A stretch of 64,000 nt of DNA, taken from contig NC_047070.1 in assembly GCF_902459465.1 (NCBI RefSeq), forward strand, positions 1,736,001 through 1,800,000, read 5' to 3'. The translations under genes and the position numbers were made by a program. This document shows positions 1-12,234 of the stretch, one piece after another. Numbering within the stretch: position 1 is the first letter of the stretch; each line of letters opens with the position of its first letter. The notes under the pieces were generated by a model. That model was not told the origin of the DNA. It saw only the letters and a list, made by a program, of their open reading frames with translations, and did no database searches. The DNA is from Asterias rubens (Eukaryota > Echinodermata > Asteroidea > Forcipulatida > Asteriidae).

Positions 1-3000
1 AGAGGTAAATATTTATAGAATGATTGGAAATAATAATGAATGGCGACGGTAATAATTCATAGGAGCGAAACATCCGGTCTTCCCTCATTACGCTGGTTCA
101 ATTGATTGGTTGACTTAATTACCGGATGTCCTTCATCTGCTGTTTGATTTAGCCTGTTCTTATGTCTCATCCATACGGTATTAGGCAATGAGTGAAGGTA
201 ATTCCCAGTCCAGGCTATTAGCTTGACGGAAATGTTAATACAATTACAAAGCAAAAACAAAACAAACAAAAACACTTGAAAATAAATATTCGTTTTGCGG
301 ATCTTGGGTTCACTTATTTCTGCCCGTTATTTCATTGTTTTGTTGTGAAACAAATTGTCCTTGAACAATGTACAACCATGTACAACCATTTCTCCATGGT
401 GCAGCAGAGTCATTTGGGAGTAAGGAAAAGTAATTCCAGTGTTTCAATTAATTAGTCGTTACGTTCCCGTCCATAAAGCATTATTACTCAATAAATCATG
501 CCATTTTGCTCGATCCCTTTCCCATATTCATTTTTGTACTTGCGGGAAAATAAATTACCCTCTTCAATTTTCATGGCCGGAAGTAAAATGTAAATGAGAT
601 TACGAAAGACATTATGCTGACTGGCTATAATTCCCACCATTCTGTTATTTTCAGTGATATTGTGTGTTCAACTGGTATCACTTTTCTGTTTAGGGTTTAG
701 GCTTTACCCTTTACCATATAATTATGATCACAGCCTCTGTGAGCTGTATAATGATCGCTATACACTTATTATTGACTACGTGTGGTTTATGAATTTCATT
801 TTCGTCTGTACATCATTTAGAATCATGATTTTACAGAATATTAACGCAATGTCCGAACTGATGGCTTCGCGTAATAGTGGCTATGGCTGCAACATTGTCC
901 AGCGGGGTCGTTGCAAGTAACAACTAGTATGTAGCCAAGTTATTTAAACATGGTCTATATACACATACATTATGTCGTTATGTATTGGCGAATAAAATTT
1001 ACAACAAATTTCACGGTTCATGAATTGAAAAGGTGACGTCATGTATGACATCATCGGACCTTTGCGCAGCGAGCCAAAAGAATGCAAAACAAATTGAAGT
1101 TTATACGTATAGGCTATACTAATAGTAATACGCGACAATGGACACGTTTTCCTATATGGAGTTCTAGATGTTGAAGTCACCTTGTTCAACCATTGAGGAA
1201 GGAATAGTTCAACACAGATATTATAAGAAAGAACCGTGTGTATGAATGTACCACATTACATGTAACAATACATGATTAATTACCACATAACAAGAGGTGA
1301 TCATTTCATTGTATGACGTCATCTTTGGGCGTTTGTCTTGTGTAAAGAGTTCTGACCGCTGGGATTATATCTCATTGGTGATCTATTTGTGGTTGGTGCG
1401 GTTGGATGACAGTCGATGACAGTCGTCACACGACATGGATATAAAATAATACCTTCATAGCGATAAGGTATTGCTGTTCTCTTATTCGGTACATTCCGGA
1501 GACCAGGACAAAACAAAAAGGGGGAAATAAAAGGACACAATTTATAAGGACATTCTAAAGTGGGTGCTCCATAAAGGAATTTGTGTACAAAGTTTATGGG
1601 AAAACAGTGAGTATAATTATGGACAATGGAAAGAACAAAAGATGCCTCCACATGGATGCATACAGGGATGCATATTTGTGAATGTGTGGACAGAAAGTGA
1701 TACCAATTTGAAACTGGAAGAGTAATCTTATGTTTTTTTTTGTTTTTTGGTTGTTTTTTTTTTACATTACAATGAATACAATTTGATCAGGGGCTATCAA
1801 GGAAACACAATTAATGTATACAAACTGTCATGTCCTTAAATACATTATTCAAATGGAATCGATAGTGAACAATTTTACGAGTTATGTTCTTTTACAAGGA
1901 TCCAATAGTGTTTTACTTCAAACTTTAAAGATATTTCGGTCCTTAGTAGCAATGGGAAATGGTTTTTAATGATAAAACATTGCATTCTTGATTGTGACGT
2001 GGAAATGAGGAACTTTGGATTGTATTATGCAATGATACTGTGGTATAATTTACAGAAAACCCAACAATTTTCCTGGAAAACAATGTCACGAGTCTGTGCG
2101 GTTACGTTAACAATTTTGTGGTATGTTTCGAGGTTACGAATTTGAGGGCCACGTGAACTCTACCACACTCGATAATTGTCAGGGTTTGTTGATAAAACGT
2201 GTCAACAATCAGAAGTGAAATTTTGTGTCCGTTTCTACAAATCAATATTCAAAATATGTTTTTGTTTTGGGATGCCTTCATATTGATTTCAGTTCTTGTA
2301 AATTGAATACCTGTTTTGTTTTTGTATCTTGTAATTATATACTCGAGTATTTCTTGTGTTACGACATTTTAGTTTTCCTTGTTTTGATCATGGGCTTTGA
2401 CACAATCTACTTTTTACCAGCAAACCGCCCTTTTGCGTGACATACCACTACAGGATCGCAATAACATTCCAATCCTACAAAACATTTTGTACTTGTTTTT
2501 AGTTTTTCCATAAAATCCAAATCGAAACTGGACTCGTGTATCTTCACAATCTCCCACGTGAATAGTTTAAGTGAAGTTTTTTGTTTTTCAATCCATTGGG
2601 GGATTTTTTTTTGTTTCAATAATCAGAATCGGAACCGGAACTAAAGATGAGAGACCTTTTTTAAACGGAACGCCAAAACTTCCGCATTGGGTCGTGTTAA
2701 TTGCCTCTCATGACACTCCTGTTCCTGCAGGATCACGTATACCACTGGGTCAATGATGGATCCGTTTGAAACATAAATCACGATCCCTTATTTTCCAAAC
2801 GTCACAAGTTTAAGAGCTTGGACTGTTCGGAATCTCAGTAATGCAGTTGATAAATGTGCCCACGCGTCCGTGCGACCCCACTGGTATTTTATAACTGCCA
2901 TAAAAATGGCTATGATATGAATGGTACATGAACATGCACTATGTGCCTCTCTGACTCTGAGAATCTGTGTAGGGATTGTTGTAGGCCTTATTCTGTTACA

Positions 3001-3177
3001 ATTCTTGTGGTAACACTTGGTTTGATTACCGTCAAAACAACCAGGTTTTTAGACGAGACATCAAGAAGCAAGTTATAAATGTTGACATCAATTAGGAATA
3101 AATGAATGGTACGATCTTTTTTTTCCTTTTTTTTCGGGCAATTTTTTTTTTTTTTTTTTTTTTACAATTATCAGACA
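1..3177. other. Spacer with no supportable gene
   Basis: No reading frame here looks like a coding exon. The open frames are short, have no recognisable motif and are not bounded by convincing splice signals. Poly-T tracts lie at about 1731-1763 and 3117-3163. If the phosphatase gene at 12.2 kb has a long first intron, this could be intronic, but nothing in the sequence decides that. Confidence 0.5.
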
Positions 3178-3543
3178 TTAAAGGCAGTGGACACTATTGA
3201 TATTTACTCAAAATAATTATCAGCATAAAACCTTACTTGGTAACGAGTAATGGGGAGAGGTTGATAATATAAAACATTGTGAGAAACAGCTCCCTCTGAA
3301 GTGACCTAGTTTAGGAGAAAGAGGTAATTTTCCATGAATTTGATTTCGAGACCTCAAGTTTAGGAAATCAAGCATCTGAAAGCACACAACTTCGTGTGAC
3401 AAGGGTGTTTTTTCTTTCATAGTTAACTCCGACGACCGATCGACCTCAAATTTTCACAGGTTTGTTATTTTATGCATATGTTGAGATACACCAAGTGAGA
3501 AGACTGGTCTTTGACAATTACCAATAGTGTCCAGTGTCTTTAA
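3178..3543 (-). repeat. Family-1 MITE, full length
   Basis: This foldback element of about 366 bp is bounded by TTAA at both ends. Its terminal inverted repeats read AGGCAGTGGACACTATTG at one end and the complement of AGACACTGGACACTATTG at the other. The interior holds the family's diagnostic blocks: the TCTTCTCACTTGGTGTATC block, the GAGACCTCAAG hairpin half and the CTCCCTCTGAAGTGAC block. No transposase is encoded. TTAA flanks would fit a piggyBac-type non-autonomous element, which is an inference. Confidence 0.85.
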
Positions 3544-4273
3544 GAATCAGCATTCTAAAGATTGTTATGTAGACAAATAAATGAAATGTTAATATTATAG
3601 GATGGTCGTATTGAGAAACATAGATGTACCGAACGTGTTGGCCTAAATGAAAGTATCAATTTGTTATCACGGACCATGTGAACTCTTCATTATTTAGAAA
3701 AAAATAATCCAAAGTAAATAATTATGTATAAGCAAAGCTTCAAATGTTAGTTCAACAACAACCTTAAAGAAACTTAAATCTTAAATCCATCTGAATGTCT
3801 GAGATATTTAATTGTTTTCAATGTTATTTGCAATATCTTATACACAAAAACAACGCATTCCAATTCACATTTTTTAGCTTTCTCTGTGTTGATTTGTTCT
3901 AAACCATTCCCTTCACAATTCGCATTATTATTTAGCACGAGTACAAGGCTGGTATAAAGTAATGTGATCGTACGATCGGAAGCCATTTTCTTCCCTAGAG
4001 CTGTCAAATCTCGCGAGATTACCCTTACAATTGATACATATATAATTACTTCCGTCGTGTATTGAGTTACAGAACTCCACTGTATACATCGCATCTGTCA
4101 AATCGAATACACAACATGCCCCGACACAGTGTTATCAGGATGACGGAACGTTAATGCATGAATAATGAGATCCGGCTACAGGATCGATTAGTACTATTCG
4201 AATATTTATGTTGTCGAGTCTCAATAAATTGTAAACCAGATAAATGTGTGTGAACACCAATTTGTATTTTTGT

Positions 4274-4657
4274 TTAAAGACATTGGACACCTTTGGTAAT
4301 TGTCAAAGACCAGTCTTCTCACTTTGTGTATCTCAACATATGCATAAAATAACAAACCTGTGAAAATTTGAGCTCAATTGGTCGTCGAAGTTGCGAGATA
4401 ATAACGAAAGAAAAACACCCTTGTCACACAAAGTTGTGTGCTTTTTTATGCTTGATTTCGAGACCTCAAGTTCTAAACTTGAAGTCTCGAAATCAAATTC
4501 GTGGAAAATTACTTCTTTCTCGAAAACTACGTCACTTCTGAGGGAGCCGTTTCTCACAATGTTTTATACTATCAACCTCTCCCCATTACGTGCACCAAGT
4601 AAGGTTTTATGCTAATAATTATTTTGAGTAATTACCAATAGTGTCCACTGCCTTTAA
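4274..4657 (+). repeat. Family-1 MITE, full length
   Basis: This copy is bounded by TTAA on both sides, with AGACATTGGACACCTTTGG at the left end and CCAATAGTGTCCACTGCCT at the right. It carries a central hairpin made of GACCTCAAGTTC and its near-complement. A second, more diverged copy of the left half follows directly (about 4658-4940), so the two are in tandem. Confidence 0.87.
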
Positions 4658-4940
4658 GGCACTGATGGACATGTTTGGTAATATTGTCAAAGACTAGTAT
4701 TCTCACTTGGTTTATCACAGCATATGCATTAAACATTTGGGCTCAATTTTGGACATCGAAGTTGCAACTGGAAAATAAGGAGAGAAAAAACCATGTTGCA
4801 CATATTATTTTGCTTTCACGCCTGAGAAAGTCAGACCTGTTCTCAGATTCAACTAATTAGTGAGAAATGCATTTTTCTCAAAAACTAGACGTTATTAAGT
4901 AAGTGTTTATGCTTATGTTCTGTGAGTAATTACGTGACGT
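4658..4940 (+). repeat. Family-1 MITE, diverged partial copy
   Basis: The order of family-1 blocks is kept: TGGTAATATTGTCAAAGAC, then TTCTCACTTGG, CATATGCAT and a CTCAAAAACTA block. The right end is missing or too decayed to place. Confidence 0.6.
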
Positions 4941-5384
4941 GTAAAATGCTTTTCAGTTTTCATGAGCTTTTTATAGCTGAAGAATGGAATTTAGATGCGG
5001 AAGAAAAAAGTGTCATTACATGTATCGACATTTTTATTATAATTTGATTTTCGCAATGCTCATGTGTTGCGGAGGTATTTTTTTTAAACTAATGAGACAA
5101 GTTCAACACCACCGAGAGAAACCTTTTTCAAATTAAAAAATGACCAATAATATTTGAGAGTAAATATTATCCAGCTGTGATGTGAATGTAAAGAATTGCG
5201 TCCTGTGGTTAGGTCGACATCCGTTTGACATTAAGACGGAAATCCTAAGTAAATAAATACATTTATTATATAGTGTATTAATTATCATCGAGGGCAAATA
5301 TTGGTGTGATGGGGTTTTAATTGTTGAGCATGTTGACACAGGACGAAACCTATGCAGTGGTACACCAACAATGCGACCTCATGG

Positions 5385-5730
5385 TTTAAAAGATTCGGGT
5401 ACTTTTTCAAAATGTCCATAGATTTACATTAAACTTACATGGTTTGAAGATAATGATAGTGGAAAGCTTCCCTTCAAATATTACTTACTGAGGTGCTGTA
5501 GTTTTTGAGAAATGAGTATATAAAACAATGTCATGAAAATACGTTTGTAAATGTTTAAAATAATTATTTTCATGACATTGTTTACTCATTTCCCCAAAAA
5601 CTACAGCACCTCAGCACGTAATATTTTCAGGGAAGCTTTCTACTATCATTATCTTCAAACTGTGTAAGTTTAGTGCAAATCTGTGGACATTTTGTTTTTT
5701 GTCCTACAAAAAGTACCCAGACCCTTTAAA
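5385..5730. repeat. Family-2 MITE, complete palindrome
   Basis: The two arms are near-perfect inverted repeats. The left arm has GGGTACTTTTTC, then AGATAATGATAGTGGAAAGC, then GAGGTGCTGTAGTTTTTGAG. The right arm carries the complements in reverse order and ends in GTACCCAGACCCTTTAAA. The turn is at about 5545. This is the most symmetrical of the family-2 copies in the window. No protein is encoded. Confidence 0.85.
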
Positions 5731-5747
5731 TGCACAGGGCCGACTTC

Positions 5748-5846
5748 ACAAAGAACTTAGGACGAGTTTTAAGTTAGGACGAGTAACTCGTCCTAACTTG
5801 AGATGAGACTAAAGTCTGCTGAACTCGTTGTGAAATCCACCCCTGG
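5748..5846. repeat. Short foldback repeat (TTAGGACGAG type)
   Basis: The palindrome centres on GTTAGGACGAGTAACTCGTC. The outer arms read ACTTCACAAAGAACTTAGGA at the left and the complement of GGTGGATTTCACAACGAG at the right. A decayed relative lies at about 25485-25605. Confidence 0.7.
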
Positions 5847-6172
5847 CGGATTTGGTAATTGTCAAAGACCAGTCTTCTCACTTGGTGTATCCCAAAATAT
5901 GCATAAAATAACAAACCTGCGAACATTTGGACTCAATTGATCATCGAAGTTGCAAGAGAATGTGATAGAAAACACCATTGCTGCAATTATTTGTGTGGTT
6001 TATTAGATTCCTTTAAAAGGAATGCACTAGACGTTTAAGAGAAATGGAAATTAACGCTTTCGCAAAAACTACGTTACTTCAAATGAAGCCGTTTTCACAC
6101 TGTTTCTAACAGCTTTCTCCATTGCTCGTTATCAAAGTAAGTTTTTATGCTAACAATTATTTTGAGTAATTA
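5847..6172 (+). repeat. Family-1 MITE, diverged
   Basis: It starts at TTTGGTAATTGTCAAAGACC and ends at TTTTGAGTAATTA, with the usual interior order. The outermost terminal inverted repeats are lost at both ends. Confidence 0.7.
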
Positions 6173-6675
6173 GGCGTCTTTATAACACTGGTCATCTGAT
6201 TATTTTAACCACAATGTTTTTCCAATCACATGTTGGTAAATCACCCTATACGTTTTACTGGGAATTTGACTAAAGTTTGTGGTTAAAGGCAATCAGTTTT
6301 ATTTTCCGTGATTCTTTCCTCGGAAATGCGGTCAGACTCAATTTGTTCATGTAATCTTAAACAAAATGGTCAAATTACCACAAGCCTCACTCGTAATGCA
6401 AACATGCATCCACTTCAAAATGGAATTTACTTTTTATTTCCAGTAGTCAAGGTTTGTTCGTAAAAAATAAAATAAAAAATAAAACAACTCAACCTTAATT
6501 CAAGGCCACGCTACCGATACCCTGCTGTATTGTATTTTCTTCCCTGAAAAAGAAAACGGGAACAATAAACTCACCAATTCCCCCCCCCCCCACCTTTCCA
6601 GATTGCATTTTTCTTCCTGCACTCCGAAATTTCCCCTGTCGTAGTGCTTCTCAATTTGGAAGAAAAACAAATTCT

Positions 6676-7045
6676 AAGACACATTGGTAATTGTCTAAGA
6701 CCAGTCTTCTCACTTGGTGTATCTTAACATATGCATAAAATAACAAACATGTGGAAATTTGAGCTCAATTGGTTGTCGAAGTTGCGAGAAAATAATGAAA
6801 GAAAGAAAAAACCTTGTCACACGAAGTTGTGTGCTTTCATAAAAATATGCTTGATTTTGAGACCTCAAATTCTAAATCTGAGGTCTCGAAATCAAATTCG
6901 TGGAATAAAATTCTATGTCACTTCAGAGGGAGCCGTTTCTCACAGTGTTTTATACCATCAACCTCTCCTTATTACTCGTCACCAAGTAAGGTTTTATGCT
7001 AATAATAATTTTGAGTAATTACCAATAGTGTCCACTGCCTTTAAA
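6676..7045 (+). repeat. Family-1 MITE, full length
   Basis: The left end reads AGACACATTGGTAATTGTC and the right end CCAATAGTGTCCACTGCC followed by TTTAAA. The central hairpin uses GACCTCAAATTC against a complementary GATCTGAGGTCTC-like arm. Confidence 0.82.
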
Positions 7046-7118
7046 CAACAAAAAATCAGGAACATTTTTTAGGATGGCAATTCTAAACTGCAGAAAATAA
7101 CAAAGTTCGCCCCGATCT

Positions 7119-7274
7119 GGGCCCAATTTCATGGAGCTTAAAAGTTGTCTGCTAAGCAGAAATTAGCAGGATACCAGTCACAAGATGTACATGTGATATG
7201 GCATTGGGTGATAACATTATTCTGGTATAAACCATAAATTTGTTGTGCTTAAGCAGCTCTTTGAATTTGGGCCC
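7119..7274. repeat. GGGCCC foldback MITE, short copy
   Basis: It begins GGGCCCAATTTCATGGAGC and ends with the complement, AGCTCTTTGAATTTGGGCCC. The interior contains TGCTAAGCAG and GCAGGATACCAG, shared with the copies at 16707, 32170 and 48311. At 156 bp it is shorter than the 240-bp copies. Confidence 0.8.
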
Positions 7275-8333
7275 TGCTCTTAGTGCCCCATTTCTAATCG
7301 TTCCTAAACCACAGCCGAGTATGTATTGCAAAGAAACACTGTTAGGCACAACACTACAACAATGTACGTGTGGTTTGTGAAGGCAATGAACAAAGGAGTT
7401 CACTGATATTATCGGAAGTGTCTACACCCAACCTTGGGGGTACTACACGTCATCAGTCATGCCCCGGGGGAAGGGAAAATTTATCACTCACGGTACAAGG
7501 TTTTGACAATTTTCTTTACAGTTTAGTTAAAAATAATATCAACTTTAACTTGTTGTTGTTGTTATTGATGTTTTTGTTAAATATCAGGTAAGGTTTGCGG
7601 TAACACCATACTGTAATAACGATGACCTCTAATTGCGTTGGGGTGGTTCTGAAAAGAACCGTAGGTTCCAAATATTGTTGTTGGTGTATTTAGTCATTTA
7701 TTTGATAAAATCTTTAAAGAAATATTTATAGGGATATAAGTGACTTGTTCCAAGACGTTTTTGTTTAAACTTTCATCCAGTTGCACGCACATTTTGAATA
7801 GTGTATAGGCCATAGGGTCAAGTATAACGTTTATTCCAATCAAGTTTGTGCTCTTCAAAGCTAAAAGCAAAACAAACTTGTTCTTTTGGACACCTGCGGT
7901 TTTCGTCACTCAAAGAAAAATTGTCGACAAGATATTGCATGTAAATTTTGAATAGGCCATAATATAGGGCCAATTAAAACGTTTGTTCACATCAAGTGAT
8001 TTATACACGTTTAAAGTTTGTGGTCTTCAAAGCTAATGTAAAAGCAAAACAAACTTGTTCTTTTGAACCCCTGCGGTTTTCGTTTAAAAGAAAAAAATGT
8101 TTAAAAGAAAAAAGATTTGATGCTTGAACTAGTTCCCTACAAAGTTGAACCAGTGGGGTTTAAAGGGTGCTATTTTGTTTTCGCATCTACTACGTCACAG
8201 AGAGGTATATTTGTCATAAAGGATCCATGTGTTAAGGAAACTACACACGGCCAATGTCAAGGTGAATGCTGCGGTTAGAGAGCCTTGATGATTGAAGTGT
8301 AACACTTAACCTGATAACCTACAACAACATGAC

Positions 8334-8758
8334 GTTTAAAGGCACTGGACACCTTTGGCAACTGTCAGAGACCAGTATTTCTCACTTGGTGTATCCAAAC
8401 ATAATTTATAAAATAACAAATCTGTAAAAATGTTGACTCTTTGCAAGATAATAAGGAAAGAAAAACACCCCCGTTGCTTTACTTTGTGTGCCTTCAGATG
8501 CAAAATAAAAGGTTTCAGGCATATAGAAAGTATTTTATCAGATTCAAATATATTCAAAATATCAAATTCATAATATTTGAGTGAGAAATTACCTCGTTCT
8601 CAAAAACTGCTTTAGAGGGCCTAATAAAGATAATGATATTAAGCGCTGTACAATTTAGCAGGGTTCGTTTCTCACAATGCTTTATACGTTCTGTTTATAC
8701 TATCAGTCTACATTAACAATTATTTTGAGTAATTACCAATTGTGTCCAGTGTCTTTAA
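8334..8758 (+). repeat. Family-1 MITE, diverged full length
   Basis: The left end reads TTTAAAGGCACTGGACACC and the right end GTGTCCAGTGTCTTTAAG. The central hairpin is lost and about 60 bp of extra sequence sits in the right half. Confidence 0.75.
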
Positions 8759-9354
8759 GACAAAGCTCAGCCTACCAAGCTACGTGTGTTTACACGTGTC
8801 ACTATCATTAGTGGATCAAGTGTCATAAACAATAAAGTAGTAGTTTCAATTTACCACGTTAGTGGAACGGAACAAACTATCGGGTAAAGGTTATTTTTGA
8901 AAAGCATTTGGTTATGGGTTTTTATTTTGGCGGCATGGTCAAGGATGACATGGGTCATTGACGGGTTCAAAAAGGGGTCATGATCGCGTGTGGGGTCGTT
9001 ATTAATCAGAAGTAAATTAATATTTAGGTTGATGTACGACTATGATTAATATGGATTGGATGCCACGGTTTTATTTATTTAGGGAAATAATTATAACTTG
9101 AAAAATAGGAAGTTGAAATTATAATGGTGTTTACTTCAAACTACCCCATGCGCTGCAAGGAAGTATCTTGTAAAGGTATAAATAAAAAATAAATTGTCCC
9201 AACGGCCCCCATTAAAATTGTTGGTGGAACATTCCTTTAACATTTTTTATGACAAATATTTGTTATTTCTTCGTAAAAGAAAAGCAACATTTTTTTCTAA
9301 ATAATGAGCCTGTCAAACAGAAGGTACTGAAAAGAAACAACTTCCACATTGAAG

Positions 9355-9775
9355 GGTTTGGGTAAACACAATATCCACTGATTTACATTAGAGGAACACG
9401 GTTTGGAGATAATGATGGTAGAAAGCTTCCCCTAAAATTTTCCTTGCTGAGGTGTTGTAGTTTTTTGTATAAATGAGTAAAACAATGACAGTCAAGAAAA
9501 TAATTTTCGTCTTACGAGACGAACATTATTTCAGCATGTTCAAAGTATTTACCAGCATAGGCCTACTGGTAAAAACTTAAGTATTACCGTATTTATATTA
9601 TACGCATCTCTCCTAAAAACATCGCTCTGCGATTTTCATTTTTTCTCAAAAACTTGACGACTAATAAAGCTAACACGTCCATAGGAAATTACAAACATCT
9701 TTAAATTTACAGCTAGTATGGATTAATGTACAGTGGCCAACAAATTGATCTACATAAGCATAAGGTATCACAACC
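9355..9775 (+). repeat. Family-2 MITE, diverged
   Basis: It begins AGGGTTTGGGTAAACACAAT and keeps the order GATTTACATTAGA, GAGATAATGATGGTAGAAAG, GAGGTGTTGTAG. The right half ends near CACAACCCTTTAAAG. The symmetry seen in the 5385-5730 copy is mostly lost. Confidence 0.65.
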
Positions 9776-10850
9776 CTTTAAAGAAATGATGTATAGTGTT
9801 TTTAATAACTACGAGAGGTGTGCGGTATAACATCATGTCAATATGTCTTTTGGGTGGTGTTGGGTCTGAAAAGAACCGGTGGTTAACGACTCAACGTTTC
9901 GATCAGTAATCTACGATAATCTTCAGGAGAACAAGAAATGTTGTAGTGCCCCCTTTAAGATCTGTGAATAACAAACTAGTACTGATCCCATCAGACCCCT
10001 CCGGGAACCGGTCACTCAGGTCCTCATTAGATTACTTCCGCGAGTCAATCCGGAACGTTCCAGTTTCTCGGAGTACAGCGGAACTCTTACTGATTTCCCT
10101 CAGTGTTCTGCCTTTGGTCTCTTAACTCGAAGTCGTTATAATTCACTGTGTATATTTTAGGATTATGTTGTCTGTAAAATCTTTCGTTTTATTTTGTGAT
10201 TTCATAATAATCAAGTAATACTGCAGCATCATGTTTGTTAAATCTCTCTCAAAAGATTTCTTTCTGTGATCAGCCAGACTGTTCTGCCAGGCTTCTGTAC
10301 ATGTCCCCCCCCCCACATTCGTTGTACGTTATCTTACATGTTGTAAATTAACTTGAACTTCAGAAAAACGAAACTCTGACTACCTTTTATCGTGTCACAT
10401 CCTGAGTAGCCCAAACAACATTTCCTTCAAGAGGTCGTTCATTTGTATGGCTGCTGGACTATGTTTAATTGTAGTTTCAATTAGGACGCTATAACAGTCA
10501 ATAAAAATACATCCCATAAAATTCACCCAAGGTCAGTTCAATTATTGCATTTATAGCATGATGCCATTTTGGTGCTACAGTATTATTTTTGAATAGATTT
10601 GGTATTCGTAATCAGTTCAACCTGTTTTTACGAGTTATGTAAGGCGCGAGTGGATGAGTTTTGGTTTTCAAACGGAAAATGTCAATTTTCCTCTAATATG
10701 ATAATTTGACAGTTCCTTTGTTTTCATGTTGCATGGTAATTCACCTTCCTGATGTATGTACAGCAACAAGTTCACTTACGATAATTGCATCTGTCCTCTA
10801 TAGATGTTAAATATGTTTATCATAGTCAAATTATAGAAATCTTGAGTTGG
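9776..10850. other. Spacer, no gene seen
   Basis: No coding frame, RNA gene or clear repeat was recognised. A short C tract lies at about 10304-10314. A motif near 9890 (TCAACGTTTCGATCAG) resembles the core of the CGTTTCGA foldback family found at 21421 and 59778, but too little is left to annotate. Confidence 0.45.
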
Positions 10851-10855
10851 TTAGT

Positions 10856-11600
10856 CAGTATATTATGGTGTATTGTTAAATCCCAAAAGATGATACCAAT
10901 AGGATTGTAACAATGGACATGTGTTTTCGGTTTCAGATGATTGTCAGTATATTATCATGTTTTGTTACAACACTACAACAGATGATAACAATAGTGTATT
11001 GTTACAACCATTGTTATTGTTACAATCTTCTAAAGGATTGTAACAATGGTAATGACATGTGCTTTCGGTTTCAGATGATTGTCAGTATATTATCATGTTT
11101 TGTTACAACACTACAACAGATGATAACAATAGTGTATTGTTACAACCATTGTTATTGTTACAATCTTCTAAAGGATTGTAACAATGGTAATGACAGGTGC
11201 TTTCGGTTTCAGATGATTGTCAGTATATTATCATGTTTTGTTACAACACTACAACAGATGATAACAATAGTGTATTGTTACAACCATTGTTATTGTTACA
11301 ATCTTCTAAAGGATTGTAACAATGGTAATGACAGGTGCTTTCGGTTTCAGATGATTGTCAGTATATTATCATGTTTTGTTACAACACTACAACAGATGAT
11401 AACAATAGTGTATTGTTACAACCATTGTTATTGTTACAATCTTCTAAAGGATTGTAACAATGGTAATGACATGTGCTTTCGGTTTCAGATGATTGTCATT
11501 ATATTATCATGTTTGTTACAACACTACAACAGATGATAACAATAGTGTATTGTTTGTTATACAACCATTGTCATTGTTACATCCCTCTATTGGATAATAA
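10856..11600. repeat. 138-bp minisatellite, four full units plus partial ends
   Basis: Units start at about 10916, 11054, 11192, 11330 and 11468, always 138 bp apart. A decayed partial unit precedes them and the last unit is incomplete. Neighbouring units differ by only a few bases, so the array is young or homogenised. Each unit holds a hairpin, in which CATTGTTATTGTTACAATC pairs with GGATTGTAACAATGG across a 7-bp loop, and a TTTCGGTTTCAG string. Because 138 is a multiple of three, a 207-residue open frame runs through the array. It repeats every 46 codons, has no known domain and is best read as an artefact of periodicity. Confidence 0.93.
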
Positions 11601-11982
11601 CAAAATGACAGGCACTTTCGATTTCAGATCTAAACTTTTTTATAGGTCGAGGATTGTTTACAAGTTCTAGATCTGGATAATTGTTCTCGACGCTCTTAGA
11701 GCCAAACAAGAAGAAAAGATGATAAAGAAATTTTGGATGTGGGAGGAAAACCCCAGAGACTGATTCAGTCAGGGAAAACCCACGCAGTCAAAAGTTAAAG
11801 ATTACTAAAGCCCCAGATACTCATCTACTTATTATTACATAATACATTGATACACAAGACGCTGGATTGTTGTCCATGACCACGCCCTGGTCTATGCAGC
11901 AGGAAGTATAAGTCGCTCTCTGATTGACTTGGGAATAGAATGACAATGGGCAGTGTTGATTCAAACATTTTCATCTTTCGGA

Positions 11983-12160
11983 CTGCCTCTATTTAGCTAC
12001 CGGGTAATCTCGGTGGTCTAGTTTGTAAAACACTGCTCTAGAGTTCCAAAGGTCGTGGGTTTGAATCCCACCCGAGTAATATGCCTGTTGTTTTCTTCAC
12101 AGAGCTCGGGGGAGTAGATACTACGTATACACATCGGTGTATTCGGGTAAAACCAAAGTC
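11983..12160 (+). mobile_element. tRNA-derived SINE, family A
   Basis: It has a tRNA-like head with an A-box-like GGTGGTCTAGTTTGT and a B box GGTTTGAATCC, followed by a body that continues to GGGTAAAACC. A second copy at 55818-55992 aligns over its whole length, and a third, inverted copy covers 49569-49680. Shared sequence well beyond the promoter boxes argues for a SINE and against a functional tRNA. It ends about 75 bp before the phosphatase exon at 12235. Confidence 0.8.
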
Positions 12161-12234
12161 AATATTCTGTATCCCCGATGTAAATTTCGATCTATTTTTT
12201 CATCTTTATTATTCATTCTGTGTGTCATTTCCAG

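Noticed and set aside
10913..11536. 207-codon plus-strand open frame
   Set aside because: It follows the 138-bp tandem repeat (46 codons per unit) and has no recognisable protein signature.
10856..11600. CRISPR-like array
   Set aside because: Units are contiguous with no unique spacers, and the window is eukaryotic.
12021..12090. Possible tRNA gene (B box GGTTTGAATCC)
   Set aside because: The same sequence recurs with a shared 100-bp body at 55818 and 49569, so it is a SINE head, not a tRNA gene.
1..12234. Rhodanese-domain exon for the phosphatase
   Set aside because: I looked on the plus strand for an open segment of about 100 codons ending in phase 1 with a rhodanese signature and found none.
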